In this document: positions 1-9,131 of the stretch, one piece after another
Numbering within the stretch: the first letter of the stretch is position 1
Layout of the letters: every line of letters begins with the position of its first letter
From: Lachnospiraceae bacterium
GTDB lineage: Bacteria > Bacillota > Clostridia > Lachnospirales > Lachnospiraceae
Assembly: GCA_017620255.1 (NCBI GenBank)
Contig: JAFZQU010000004.1
Span: forward strand, 62,001-126,000
Direction: 5' to 3'
Length of the DNA stretch: 64,000 nucleotides
Position numbers and translations under genes: made by a program
Notes under the pieces: model-generated
Databases searched by the model: none
Told to the model about the DNA's origin: nothing
What the model saw: the letters and a program-made list of their open reading frames with translations, nothing else

Positions 1-1878
1 GGTTTCAGCCATGCCTCTTCGTTCGTAGATACTGATCCTTCCCGTGTCCGCAAAGTGCAGGAAAAACCGGTCATGATCCGCGTCATAGGCAGCGTGTGAG
101 ACAAATGTCCCGTCATCATGTCCGTACAGTTCAAAAGCAGCCTCATCGGTTGAAAAGAGATCTGCGGTATACATGCTGCCTGTCGCATCGAGCAGAACAA
201 AGCCTTCCTCATAGGCATATTCACAGACAGCATCCAGATAGCCCGTGACCACGTCAATGTCTTCCAGATCCGGGCCGAGCATGTAAGCCATGCGGTCGGA
301 GACCAGCAGAAGGCCGTACTCGCCAAGAAGCATTTTATAGAAGCCGTCTCCTGAGAGTTGCCTGGTGGCAAGAGTCTCACCTGTCCCTGCATCCATCGCG
401 GCCAGACTGCCCGTGATCCTTCCCGTCATGTCCGCTTCTTCCCGGTACAGGTAGACGGTCTCTCCGTCGGTTGCGATCGCGGGTTCCTCGCAGTCTGCGA
501 GGGCAGGCAGCATCGTGCAGGCATTGGTCTTCAGATCGATCAGTCCCGCATGCATCCCGTCCATGGCAGAAAGCACGAATGCGATATATCTGCCGGCAGG
601 ATCCCGGTATACGCTTTCCACGCCGTCCCCGTCTTCCGACCACCAGGTCCCGATATCGATCTGCTCACTCTTTCCGTCTTTGCAGACCGTGATGCCTTCA
701 TAGGTAAAGAGCACGGTGGCTTTGCTCCCCTGCAGGTAATAGATGTCGAGCACATCCTGTGCCAGGATCTCTTCCCTGCCGCCCTTCAGATCCGTATGGA
801 CGGCCTCACCGTCCTCATTCAGATATGTCACGCCGGTTGCATCGGGACTCGCATATACACAGTCTATGCGTAAGATCTCTCTTGATGTATCCGTATCGAT
901 GAGGGTGGCGTATCCTTCGGCATTTATGAGCACACAGTTCCCGTTTCCCGCCATGTCCATCCCCATGATACTCTCGGGGATCATGAGAGCGCCCGTTGGA
1001 AAATAACAGTTTGCAACCTCGTAGGGCGCAAGCGCTTCCGTGAGCGCATAGACGGCATCCGCATTATGTGCCTTTGACTCTTTATCCGGCAGAACGGATC
1101 TGACGGCATATACCGCATCCTTTTGCAGGCCTTCGGATAAGAGTGAAGCAGACGCATCGGCCATGGCGCCCGCATATTTATCCTGAATGACTTTGTTCTG
1201 GCGGCTGATCTTTACCGTAAAGAAAAGACAGGTCAGCGCAAAAAGGGTTACGACTGCAAACGCAGCGGAAGCAGCGATCAGCCGTCTTCTGACCTGCCGT
1301 TCCCTGTGACGCTGGCGCAGGTCGTCATAATTGAGACCAAACATTGCCGCGCACAGTTTGAGGACAACGTTATCCAGCTTTTTCAGGCGCTGCCTGTTGT
1401 TATCGCCGCGGCAGTCCGCAGCAAGCGGTTCTCTCCCGATCGTGACCGTGACATCATTGCCCGCTGCATCCTTTGCAAGGACCTCTTCGTGCAGCAGGAT
1501 CTCGGGAAATGATTCCTCGGGCTCTCCTTCCGCAAGGACCAGAAGGACATGCTCGCGGTCGTGCATCTGCACAAAACTCTCGATCTCCTTCATGCACCAC
1601 TGCGACTGGCGCAGTCTCGGCGTGCATATGACGATCAGAAATTCGGAATGCGCAAGCGCGACCGTGATCGGATCGGACAGGTTCCCGGAAAGCGGGAGTT
1701 CCGCCTCGTCCCGAAAGATCCGCTCGATCGAGCGCTTCCCTGCCGCAAGTTTCTTTGCGGCAGAAGAAGGCATCTTATAGCTTTCCAGCTTCTTGTGCAG
1801 GTGTTCCGAGATAAAGGAATCCAGCTCGCAGTGTCTGTAGCTGATAAACGCATCGTATCTGATATTTTCAAGTGACAT
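1..1878 (-). CDS. TIR-domain membrane protein with repetitive C-terminal sensor-like region (partial)
   Basis: The reading frame runs off the window edge; 626 codons from the N-terminus are visible. Residues about 5-150 read as a TIR domain: it opens with YDAFISYRH and later has QSQWCMKE, with W94-C95 and E98 where NAD-cleaving TIR domains carry their catalytic glutamate. A basic stretch (about 190-199) precedes one membrane helix at about 200-223. The rest is rich in short beta-strand-like segments ending in Gly/Asp turns, as in a propeller, though I cannot assign a named repeat. The start is ATG at 1878 with a GGAAGAGAG site upstream. It lies 57 bp downstream of the aminotransferase gene on the same strand and may be the last gene of that operon. 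The TIR call is firm; a defence or signalling role is inference. Confidence 0.8.
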   Translation of the reverse strand, partial: MSLENIRYDAFISYRHCELDSFISEHLHKKLESYKMPSSAAKKLAAGKRSIERIFRDEAELPLSGNLSDPITVALAHSEFLIVICTPRLRQSQWCMKEIESFVQMHDREHVLLVLAEGEPEESFPEILLHEEVLAKDAAGNDVTVTIGREPLAADCRGDNNRQRLKKLDNVVLKLCAAMFGLNYDDLRQRHRERQVRRRLIAASAAFAVVTLFALTCLFFTVKISRQNKVIQDKYAGAMADASASLLSEGLQKDAVYAVRSVLPDKESKAHNADAVYALTEALAPYEVANCYFPTGALMIPESIMGMDMAGNGNCVLINAEGYATLIDTDTSREILRIDCVYASPDATGVTYLNEDGEAVHTDLKGGREEILAQDVLDIYYLQGSKATVLFTYEGITVCKDGKSEQIDIGTWWSEDGDGVESVYRDPAGRYIAFVLSAMDGMHAGLIDLKTNACTMLPALADCEEPAIATDGETVYLYREEADMTGRITGSLAAMDAGTGETLATRQLSGDGFYKMLLGEYGLLLVSDRMAYMLGPDLEDIDVVTGYLDAVCEYAYEEGFVLLDATGSMYTADLFSTDEAAFELYGHDDGTFVSHAAYDADHDRFFLHFADTGRISIYERRGMAET

Positions 1879-1935
1879 GTTTTTTCTCTCTTCCGGATTG
1901 ATCTGGTTTTACTAAATCAATACCATAAAAAGAGA

Positions 1936-3432
1936 TTACTTTACAAGCCCTTTGTCTGTCTTTTTCACATGTTTGAACACATTTTCAAACCGGTTCAGGG
2001 CCTCATCGATGATCTCCGGCGTGTCTGCCATGGAGGTGTAGAGCCTGGAGCCTGCCAGTGTGACAATGCCGTTTGCCATGTAGGCTGCGCCCATGCGCTC
2101 CATGGAATCCTTGCGCACGTACATCATGTCTTTGTTCTTCAAAAGTCCCAGGGCGGATTTGATAAAGCTCAGGGAGGAAAAATCAAAGCTCATGGCACCG
2201 GTGCACTCGAGGTGTACGATCGAGCCCTGGTTATAGGCAACGAACGGAAGGGAATAGCGGTCAAGCAGTTCCTTTAAGCCGTCGCAGAGCCTGTCGCCCA
2301 TGCGGCCTGCGATCTCGCAGGCGTTTGTCCTTGCGATCTCCTGAATGGCTGCGGTACCTGCCACGCAGGATAAGGGATTGGCTGCCAGGGTGCCGCCCAC
2401 ATATGCCCTGTGTTTTCCGGTCGCAAGCCCTGCTGCCATCAGCTGTGCATATTCTTTCTTGCCGCCGACGCCGCCTGCTGCCGGATAGCCGCCTGCCACG
2501 ATCTTACCAAAGATCGTTAAGTCCGGAACCACGTCAAAATACCCCTGGGCACCGCCAAGGCCCACACGGAAGCCGGTCACCACTTCGTCAAAGATCAGCA
2601 GGGCGCCGTATTTATCACAGAGTGCGCGCACGCCCTTGTTATAGTCATGCGCAACGGGTCTCGTTCCGCTCTCGGGCCCGACAGGCTCGATCAGAACGGC
2701 AGCCGTGCCGCCTTTTAAACGGTTGCGCTTTAAGATCGCTTCGAGCATGTTTAAGTCGTTCGGCCTGCACTCATCCGTCATCCTGTAGTCCGCGCCCGGA
2801 ATACCGTGGGATTCCAGGAGTCCTCTGGAGCCCGGGATCTTCAGTCCGTATACCAGCTGATCCGACCAGCCGTGGTAAGCGCCGCCCATCTTGATGATGC
2901 GCTTCTTGTCGGTCGCGATCCTGGCGATACGCAGGGACGCCATGCAGGCTTCCGTACCGGAACCGAGCATACGGAACATCTCCACGTTCGGCATGTGTTT
3001 GTTGATCTCTTTTGCCATCATCAGCTCGGATTCATGCAGCAGTCCTGTCACGGGGCCGCAGGTTTCCAGCAGTTCGAGTACTTTCTTACGCACCGGCTCA
3101 TAGTTGCTGCCAAGGATCGTGGGACCGCCGGCCTGCAGGAAATCGATATACTGATTGCCGTCCTTGTCGTAAAGATATGCACCTTCCGCCTTTGCCATGC
3201 ACATCGGGAACGGCTTGTTGAACGCGAGGTTGTGCTGTACGCCGCCCGGAATGTAATTCTTGGCTTCCTCATAGACTGCGCGCGAGGCCTTGCACTTCTC
3301 GTCATAATACTTCATGACCTCGTTCTCATAGTAATCGTCCGAAACCTCCCAGATCGTCTGGCTTGTCAGTTCCTTTAACTGCCTGTTGATCTCTTTCGGG
3401 TCATCCCATCTTGAAATACCGCAATTTTCCAT
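1936..3432 (-). CDS. Class III PLP aminotransferase (glutamate-1-semialdehyde aminomutase-like)
   Basis: A 498-residue fold-type-I PLP enzyme. The PLP lysine sits in FGKIVAGGYPAAGG, preceded by LLIFDEVVTGFR, where the aspartate contacts the cofactor. The body resembles HemL-type aminomutases, but about 60 extra N-terminal residues and the lack of other haem genes argue against a haem role. The start at 3432 has GGAGG nine bases upstream. It follows the GtrA gene by 31 bp in an operon with a sugar kinase and a class II aldolase, so a keto sugar or aldehyde made by those enzymes is a plausible amino acceptor. The substrate cannot be read from the sequence. Confidence 0.85.
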   Translation of the reverse strand: MENCGISRWDDPKEINRQLKELTSQTIWEVSDDYYENEVMKYYDEKCKASRAVYEEAKNYIPGGVQHNLAFNKPFPMCMAKAEGAYLYDKDGNQYIDFLQAGGPTILGSNYEPVRKKVLELLETCGPVTGLLHESELMMAKEINKHMPNVEMFRMLGSGTEACMASLRIARIATDKKRIIKMGGAYHGWSDQLVYGLKIPGSRGLLESHGIPGADYRMTDECRPNDLNMLEAILKRNRLKGGTAAVLIEPVGPESGTRPVAHDYNKGVRALCDKYGALLIFDEVVTGFRVGLGGAQGYFDVVPDLTIFGKIVAGGYPAAGGVGGKKEYAQLMAAGLATGKHRAYVGGTLAANPLSCVAGTAAIQEIARTNACEIAGRMGDRLCDGLKELLDRYSLPFVAYNQGSIVHLECTGAMSFDFSSLSFIKSALGLLKNKDMMYVRKDSMERMGAAYMANGIVTLAGSRLYTSMADTPEIIDEALNRFENVFKHVKKTDKGLVK

Positions 3433-3463
3433 TCGTTTTTCCTCCGTGATGTTTGCTGTCTGT

Positions 3464-3925
3464 TTATTCGTTTTTATCCGGATCCTGTCCGGCGTTTTCT
3501 TCTTTCTTCGCGCTCCTGTCCGTATCCAGTGTTTTCCCGAATACGATGAACCGGTCGTAGAGATACTCTGTCACAAAATTGAGCGCCATGTTCATGCCCG
3601 TCACCAGATATTCGTTCCAGCCGCACTGCTCGGTCAGAAAGTGCTCGAGAAGCGTCGTTGCCGGCGTGAACACCGCGTAAAATGCCGCAACCTTGAGCAT
3701 GGCGACCGGCACGTTTCCGGCCGAGTGGAACGTGAACTTCCTATTCAGCGTAAAGTTCCAGAGTACCGACAGGACCAGTGCGATCAGGTAGCAGAGCCAG
3801 TGCGGCCATTTCACAAATTCATTCAAGAGCGTAAAGCTGACGATCTCGATCAGGCCCGCAGAGATCGAAAAGAACACGAACTTGACCGCTCTGAGTGCCT
3901 CTTTTCTCTTATTGTTACCCGTCAT
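3464..3925 (-). CDS. GtrA-family membrane protein
   Basis: A 153-residue protein with four predicted membrane helices. The GtrA signature WNFTLNRKFTF follows the second helix at about residues 56-66. Members of this family are thought to move or hold polyprenyl-linked sugars for cell-surface glycosylation. The N- and C-terminal ends are charged and probably cytoplasmic. The start at 3925 has AGAGGGATGAT upstream, and the ATG lies one base after the stop codon of the aldolase gene, so translation is likely coupled. Its place among catabolic enzymes is odd. The role here is not clear. Confidence 0.85.
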   Translation of the reverse strand: MTGNNKRKEALRAVKFVFFSISAGLIEIVSFTLLNEFVKWPHWLCYLIALVLSVLWNFTLNRKFTFHSAGNVPVAMLKVAAFYAVFTPATTLLEHFLTEQCGWNEYLVTGMNMALNFVTEYLYDRFIVFGKTLDTDRSAKKEENAGQDPDKNE

Positions 3926-3926
3926 A

Positions 3927-4910
3927 TCATCCCTCTTTCTGCTTGGAATACTTCTTCTTGTAGACCGTCCGCATCAGGTGACAGTCAAACGCAGAGAGCT
4001 TCGTGTTGACATGACAGGCCAGCGTATAACGCTTTGCCATGGCTGCTTTCTGGGAAAGCAGCATCAGCGCCTTCGCATCATCCTGCTTTTCCGTTAGGAT
4101 CACACAGCCCACGCCTTTGACCAGAATGGCATCGTAGCGGTCAAGTGCTTTCAGGATCGCATCATTGTCATTTGCGACCGCGACCATCTTCGCACCGATC
4201 ATCTGCGCCATGTCATCCAGCTGTGCGGCAAAACCGCCCTGTTCCGCCATATAGAGAGTTTCCGCCGTCGGCATGATGACCATGTCGGGACAGGACCGCA
4301 AGAGTGCGGGATCGATCTCCCCGGCAGGTTTTATGCCTGCATCTCCCAGTTTCTCTTCCACGGCGCGTCTGCAGACTTCTTCCAGCACCTCCGCTTTCCG
4401 GATCGTCTCATCCCGGTTACAGCCGAGGATCACGGCACCGTGGTGTTTCATCAGAACGACTTTGGAGCCGCCCTTTAAGGCCGCTTCCACGTTGGCACAC
4501 AGTTTTTTCGTGCCCGGCAGCCCGTACGGGGCGACCGTGATCTTCCCGAGGATCTCTTCCTCTTCCGGCGTGAGTTTCAAGCTCTCAGTTCCGACCAGAC
4601 CGACTGCCGTCGCAAAATCCTGGTGCGTATGGATCACAAACTGCACTTCCGGGTAGGTCCGGTAGGCCGCCGCATGCACTTTTTTCTCGCTCGACGGCTT
4701 GCGCGATCCCTCCCAGGTGTCATTCCTGAAGTTGTAGACGGGAACGTCGTTCCCTGTCATGTTTTCATAGCCGAGTCCGCTCGGTGAGATGGCAAACGAA
4801 TCCGCGTTCACACGCACGCTGATATTGCCCCAGGTCCGTGCGACAAGCTGTTTGTCAAGCAACATCCTGCCGGTTTCCGCAACCAGCTGTTTATATCCTG
4901 TCAGGTCCAT
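3927..4910 (-). CDS. Class II aldolase/adducin-family protein, with a partial second domain
   Basis: A 327-residue protein. Residues about 1-215 are a class II aldolase domain: TWGNISVR near the N-terminus, then the zinc-binding HTH of FVIHTHQDFA and a further histidine in LMKHHGAVILG. Residues about 220-315 resemble the middle of a second such domain (AILVKGVGCVILTEKQ) without its zinc histidines. Family members cleave or epimerise phosphorylated sugars such as fuculose- or ribulose-phosphate. Start at 4910 with GGGAGAG upstream. The neighbouring FGGY kinase would supply a phosphorylated ketose. The exact sugar is unknown. Confidence 0.85.
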   Translation of the reverse strand: MDLTGYKQLVAETGRMLLDKQLVARTWGNISVRVNADSFAISPSGLGYENMTGNDVPVYNFRNDTWEGSRKPSSEKKVHAAAYRTYPEVQFVIHTHQDFATAVGLVGTESLKLTPEEEEILGKITVAPYGLPGTKKLCANVEAALKGGSKVVLMKHHGAVILGCNRDETIRKAEVLEEVCRRAVEEKLGDAGIKPAGEIDPALLRSCPDMVIMPTAETLYMAEQGGFAAQLDDMAQMIGAKMVAVANDNDAILKALDRYDAILVKGVGCVILTEKQDDAKALMLLSQKAAMAKRYTLACHVNTKLSAFDCHLMRTVYKKKYSKQKEG

Positions 4911-4966
4911 CTTTGTTCTCTCCCTTCGTATGGATCTTGTTTGTCATGCGGAAAGAGTTCACAGCC

Positions 4967-6559
4967 CTAATCGTTCAGGACCCGGAACAGTTTCGCATTG
5001 GCACCGTGCAGTTTTTTGAATACCTGATAATTCTTCTCATAAAGAGCCCGGTTCTTCTCATCCGGTGTATATACGGCTTCCACGCGGATATAGGAGCCGG
5101 CTTCTTCCAGAGACGGGATCACGCCCATCCCGACGCCTGCGATCATGGCCGCCCCGATCGCGCCCACATCCTGTGCATGCTCCACCGTTTCGATGCGTTT
5201 GCCCGTGATATCCGATAAGATCTGGCAGGTAACGGCTGAAAGTGCCCCGCCGCCCACAAAACGGACCGTATCGGATACAGGTACTTTCTTCCCGGAGCAT
5301 TCCATCATCCAGCGCAGATGGAAGCAGATCCCTTCCAGGACCGCGCGGATCATGTCACGTTTGCCCGTCTCGAGCTTGAGATTGAAAAACATGCCCGCCG
5401 CGTCAGGATCCTCAAACGGACAGCGGTTCCCGTGCAGCCAGGGGGTAAAGATCAGGCCGTTTGCACCGGGCGCAACCTCCTTCACCGTATCGCTCAGATA
5501 GTCATAAAGGCTTATATACAGGGACTCCTCGCTCTCCGCGACCGTCTGTTTCTTCAGATAGATCCCGATCTCATCCAGTGCCAGGTGTTCCTTGACCCAT
5601 TCAAAACACTTGCCGGCCGTTTCCATCTCCGCAAAATAATTATACAGGCCGTCCCTTGCGCCCACCACGGCAGCGATCATGGACACGATGTCGACGGTCT
5701 GCCTGTCCGTGAGCGTGGATACCCAGCCTGAGGTCCCCGAATAAATGTGAGTCTGCCCGACACGCGTACAGCCGGCGCCGATCCCGATCAGCGTCGCATC
5801 CCCGCCGCCGCCGAACACGGCTGTCCCTTCCAAAAGGCCGAGTTCCGCTGCCGCTTCTTTTGTCAGTGAGCCTGCCTGCTCACTGCAGTCGATGATGCGC
5901 GGCAGATGTTCCCTGTTGACGCCGTACAATTTGCAAAGGGAAGCATTCCAGCCTTCTTTTCCTTTTCTCGTATCATACAGGAAAGTCGCATAGGCGGAAT
6001 CCCTGGTCATTACCATCTCCCCGCTCGCGCGGCAGATCAGATACTCCTTTACATCCAGCCAGCGGTAGATCTTCTGATAGATCTCCGGCTCCTCTTCTTT
6101 CACCCATAAGTATTTCCAGACAGGGTCCTTCACACTGGTCGGCGCCGCTGTCGTGATGAGAAGGCTCTTTAAGAGTTTGCGGACCCCAAGGCCCGAGATC
6201 CGGATCAGGCCGCCCGCATGTTTATCGAAAATGTCTTCCGCACGCTGGTCCATGTAGCTCATGGGCCTGCGCAGGGCGTTGCCGTTTTCATCCACCGGGA
6301 CCAGTCCCTGCATCTGGGAACAGAAACTAAGGGCACTGATCTCTCCTGCATGAACGCCTGTCTTTGCAAGCAGTTCCCGCGTCGTCTGGCACATAACGGA
6401 CCACCACTCACCGGCATCCTGCTCCGCCCCGCCGTTATCGAGAATGTACAGATGATAGGTACCATATGCACCGTCGATCAGTTTCACTTCCCTGTCAATG
6501 GCAAACAGGCAGGTCTTCATCCCGGTGGTTCCGATGTCGTAGGAGATCACGTATTTCAT
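4967..6559 (-). CDS. FGGY-family carbohydrate kinase (xylulokinase-like)
   Basis: About 530 residues with the two-domain FGGY layout: an N-terminal phosphate-binding DIGTTGMKTC, a central GGGGDATLIGIGAGC, and a C-terminal adenosine-binding FVGGGALSAV. These enzymes phosphorylate sugars or polyols with ATP. I place the start at ATG 6559, because AAAGGA lies six bases upstream and the family core begins at once (MKYVISYDIG); an upstream ATG at 6589 would add ten unrelated residues. It is the first gene of the minus-strand kinase-aldolase-GtrA-aminotransferase run. The specific sugar is not determined. Confidence 0.88.
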   Translation of the reverse strand: MKYVISYDIGTTGMKTCLFAIDREVKLIDGAYGTYHLYILDNGGAEQDAGEWWSVMCQTTRELLAKTGVHAGEISALSFCSQMQGLVPVDENGNALRRPMSYMDQRAEDIFDKHAGGLIRISGLGVRKLLKSLLITTAAPTSVKDPVWKYLWVKEEEPEIYQKIYRWLDVKEYLICRASGEMVMTRDSAYATFLYDTRKGKEGWNASLCKLYGVNREHLPRIIDCSEQAGSLTKEAAAELGLLEGTAVFGGGGDATLIGIGAGCTRVGQTHIYSGTSGWVSTLTDRQTVDIVSMIAAVVGARDGLYNYFAEMETAGKCFEWVKEHLALDEIGIYLKKQTVAESEESLYISLYDYLSDTVKEVAPGANGLIFTPWLHGNRCPFEDPDAAGMFFNLKLETGKRDMIRAVLEGICFHLRWMMECSGKKVPVSDTVRFVGGGALSAVTCQILSDITGKRIETVEHAQDVGAIGAAMIAGVGMGVIPSLEEAGSYIRVEAVYTPDEKNRALYEKNYQVFKKLHGANAKLFRVLND

Positions 6560-6571
6560 GGCGTTCCTTTC

Positions 6572-6591
6572 TCGTGAACTTATATTCACGA
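6572..6591. promoter_or_regulatory. Inverted repeat upstream of the sugar-kinase operon
   Basis: A perfect 7-bp inverted repeat, TCGTGAA / TTCACGA around CTTATA, 13 bases from the kinase start codon. The position suits an operator for a sugar-responsive repressor. No regulator of that type lies next to it, so this is only a candidate. Confidence 0.4.
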
Positions 6592-6642
6592 CACACTGTC
6601 ATACTACCACAAAACGACGGATTTCGCAAGATTATTGTTGAC

Positions 6643-6671
6643 TTTACATCATTTCGATTATCCGATATATT
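6643..6671 (+). promoter_or_regulatory. Predicted sigma-70 promoter for the HD-GYP gene
   Basis: A -35 of TTTACA and a -10 of TATATT with a 17-bp spacer, about 50 bp before the ATG at 6720. Confidence 0.5.
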
Positions 6672-6719
6672 TGAAGGGAACAATGCCTAAGATCCTCGAA
6701 CGAAAGGACAGTCCCGCAT

Positions 6720-8486
6720 ATGATCCGGAATATAGATAAAACAGTCAAAATCATATTTATCATCATTCTGTTTTGGACCACGCTGCTCTTTGGCTATGCG
6801 CTGATCTGCGATCCGATGATCGGGGAAGCCTATACCGGCTCGTTTGCGGTGAAAGACTTATCCGACGGATGGACCATGATCGCATCCGACGGCAGCGAGC
6901 AGACGGTGGATCTTCCTCTCTCGCTGCATGAAACGGAAGGGGATACGGTCATACTGCGCCATAAACTTCCCAAAGACGTGCGCAACGGTATGCGCCTTTG
7001 CTTCCGCTCCTCCAGACAGGACATCACTATTTCGGTCAACGGAAGGGTGATCGGAAAATACAGCAAGAACAACTTCATGTTCAAGCGCAAGATGGTCGTC
7101 AGCGCCTTTCTTCTGGTCGAACTGCACGATGAAGACGCCGGCGGGGATCTTGAGATCAAGGTCACACCCGGTCACACCGGAAGCGGCAGGATCAATGCCG
7201 TGACCTATGCATACGGCAACAATGTCTGGTTCCCGTATCTGAAGGACTTCCTGCCCTTGGCCGTTATGGCGTTTCTGCTGGTCGCCATCGGGTTTGTTAC
7301 GGTCTTCGTCTACCTGATCTTCCGGAAAAATCCCGATGTTTCCGCTTCGCTCTTATACCTTGGCATGTTCATTGCCATCGTCGGCATGTGGGTCGCAAGC
7401 GAATGCTTCATCAAGCAGCTCTACTTCGGATCGCCGTCCTATTCCAACATCTTTTCGTTCGTACTGATGGAGATCCTGGCCGGCTTTGCCGCCATGTATT
7501 TTAACGAGGTGCAGGCACACCGGTATGAAAAAGGCTATGTGATCATAAGCGTGATCATTCTCCTGCAGGTTCTTATAAACTCCATCCTCAGTTTCACGCA
7601 TCTGGTCGACTATTATGAGAGCCTGTTCCTGTCCCATATCTGGTCAGGGATCTTCCTGCTCTGGACGCTGATCACCGTGATCAGGGATATCAGATCCGGC
7701 GAGATCAAACATTACTCGGTCAATGCGGTCGGTATGCTCGGGATCACGGTTTCCGCCCTGTTTGAACTGATCGATTTTTACAGCGGTGCCACAAGGATCG
7801 GGATCTTCCTCGGCTGCGGCCTGCTCTTCCTGCTCGCAACGACGATCATCCAGACCATCAAAAACATGCTTGCAAGGGCTGAAGAGAGAAGAGTCCGTTC
7901 CGAAAAGATGAATGAGATGACCTTCCAGACCATCGCCAGCACGATCGATGCCAAAGACGAATACACCGGCGGCCACTCGGAACGTGTCGGCGAATATGCG
8001 GCAAGGATCTGTAAGAAGATCGCGGATAAGTATGATTTTAACGAAGAGGATCTTGCACGCATCCAGTACATCGGAAGGATGCACGATATCGGCAAGATCG
8101 GTGTGCCGGACAGTGTGCTGAACAAAAAAGGAAAACTGACGGAAGAAGAATATGAAAAAATGAAGCAGCATACCGCCATCGGGGACGATATCCTGAAAAA
8201 CCTGGATACGATACCGGGGCTCAGGGAAGGTGTGCGTTCCCACCATGAGCGATGGGACGGATCGGGTTATCCCGACGGGTTAAAAGGGGAAGAGATCCCG
8301 CTGTTTGCCCGCATTCTCTGCCTTGCGGACGGATTTGACGCGATGACGACGGACCGTGTCTACAGGAAACGGCTCCCGCGCGAAAGAGTGATCGAAGAGA
8401 TCAGGGCCAATAAGGGTACCCAGTTTGACCCGGAACTTGCCGATGTGGTCCTTGGTATGATAGAAGACGGCGAACTGGACTGCTAA
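6720..8486 (+). CDS. Membrane-bound HD-GYP cyclic-di-GMP phosphodiesterase
   Basis: 588 residues. One N-terminal helix (about 10-33) is followed by an extracytoplasmic part of about 140 residues rich in beta strands, then about seven membrane helices (roughly 185-390), an arrangement like 7TM sensor proteins. The C-terminal third is an HD-GYP domain: GGHSERV near 417, HDIGKIG near 455 and SGYPDG near 515, all intact. HD-GYP domains hydrolyse cyclic-di-GMP. The start has AAAGGA upstream. It overlaps the end of the convergent TetR gene by 4 bp. The ligand of the sensor part is unknown. Confidence 0.9.
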   Translation: MIRNIDKTVKIIFIIILFWTTLLFGYALICDPMIGEAYTGSFAVKDLSDGWTMIASDGSEQTVDLPLSLHETEGDTVILRHKLPKDVRNGMRLCFRSSRQDITISVNGRVIGKYSKNNFMFKRKMVVSAFLLVELHDEDAGGDLEIKVTPGHTGSGRINAVTYAYGNNVWFPYLKDFLPLAVMAFLLVAIGFVTVFVYLIFRKNPDVSASLLYLGMFIAIVGMWVASECFIKQLYFGSPSYSNIFSFVLMEILAGFAAMYFNEVQAHRYEKGYVIISVIILLQVLINSILSFTHLVDYYESLFLSHIWSGIFLLWTLITVIRDIRSGEIKHYSVNAVGMLGITVSALFELIDFYSGATRIGIFLGCGLLFLLATTIIQTIKNMLARAEERRVRSEKMNEMTFQTIASTIDAKDEYTGGHSERVGEYAARICKKIADKYDFNEEDLARIQYIGRMHDIGKIGVPDSVLNKKGKLTEEEYEKMKQHTAIGDDILKNLDTIPGLREGVRSHHERWDGSGYPDGLKGEEIPLFARILCLADGFDAMTTDRVYRKRLPRERVIEEIRANKGTQFDPELADVVLGMIEDGELDC

Positions 8487-9121
8487 GCCTGCTGTTTAAG
8501 CCCAAGCGCTCCGGAAAGGAATTTCATAAGTTCTTCTTCCATCTTCTCATCATCCCGGAAGATGTCCTTTCCGCAGTATAGCTCCAGACGCCGCTGATAG
8601 TATTCACAACTGTAGGAAAACTGCACCATCATAAAAAGACTGTCGAAAAAGAACGCAAACAGCGCAGGATCCGCATCCGTTCTGCACATTCCCATCTCCT
8701 GCGCCTTACGGATCAGATCCGTATAGACCATCGCAGATATTTCTTCCACTTCTTTGGAAAGCATCGCGGAAAAGTGCGAAGCACCGACCCCCGTGATCTC
8801 ATGATACATCCGGTTGATCTCCTGATGTTCCTTGGCGTGACTGATCAGCGTGCGCACCACACTTCTCAAACTCTCAAAGACATCATCGCTCTTACCCGCA
8901 ACGTCCATGAGCGCATCGGTCAGCGCCTGCAGACTGTAGCGCACACAGGCAAGAAAGAGGGTTTCTTTGTCCGCGTAATATTTATAGATCACGCCGACGC
9001 TGATCCCTGCCCTGGCCGCGATCGCGCTCAGTCTGGCTCCGCCGTAACCGTTTGTGGCAAATTCCTGTATGCCTGCTTCGATCAAAGCATTCAGTTTGTC
9101 ATCGCTCAGTCTCTTGTGCAT
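8483..9121 (-). CDS. TetR/AcrR-family transcriptional regulator
   Basis: 212 residues. The N-terminal helix-turn-helix is clear at about 20-50 (LSAIAARAGISVGVIYKYYA, the usual TetR pattern). The C-terminal ligand domain is variable, as expected. It lies 10 bp downstream of the flavin split-barrel gene and 51 bp further from the HD-GYP gene, all on the minus strand, so they are probably co-transcribed and it may control its own operon. The ligand is unknown. Confidence 0.9.
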   Translation of the reverse strand: MHKRLSDDKLNALIEAGIQEFATNGYGGARLSAIAARAGISVGVIYKYYADKETLFLACVRYSLQALTDALMDVAGKSDDVFESLRSVVRTLISHAKEHQEINRMYHEITGVGASHFSAMLSKEVEEISAMVYTDLIRKAQEMGMCRTDADPALFAFFFDSLFMMVQFSYSCEYYQRRLELYCGKDIFRDDEKMEEELMKFLSGALGLKQQA

Positions 9122-9131
9122 GTCTTTCCGT

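Noticed and set aside
1331-1780. Plus-strand ORF opposite the TIR domain
   Set aside because: The minus-strand frame encodes a clear TIR domain and continues unbroken to the window edge.
1936-3432. Haem biosynthesis HemL
   Set aside because: The N-terminus is longer than usual and the neighbours are sugar-catabolism genes, with no other haem gene in the window.
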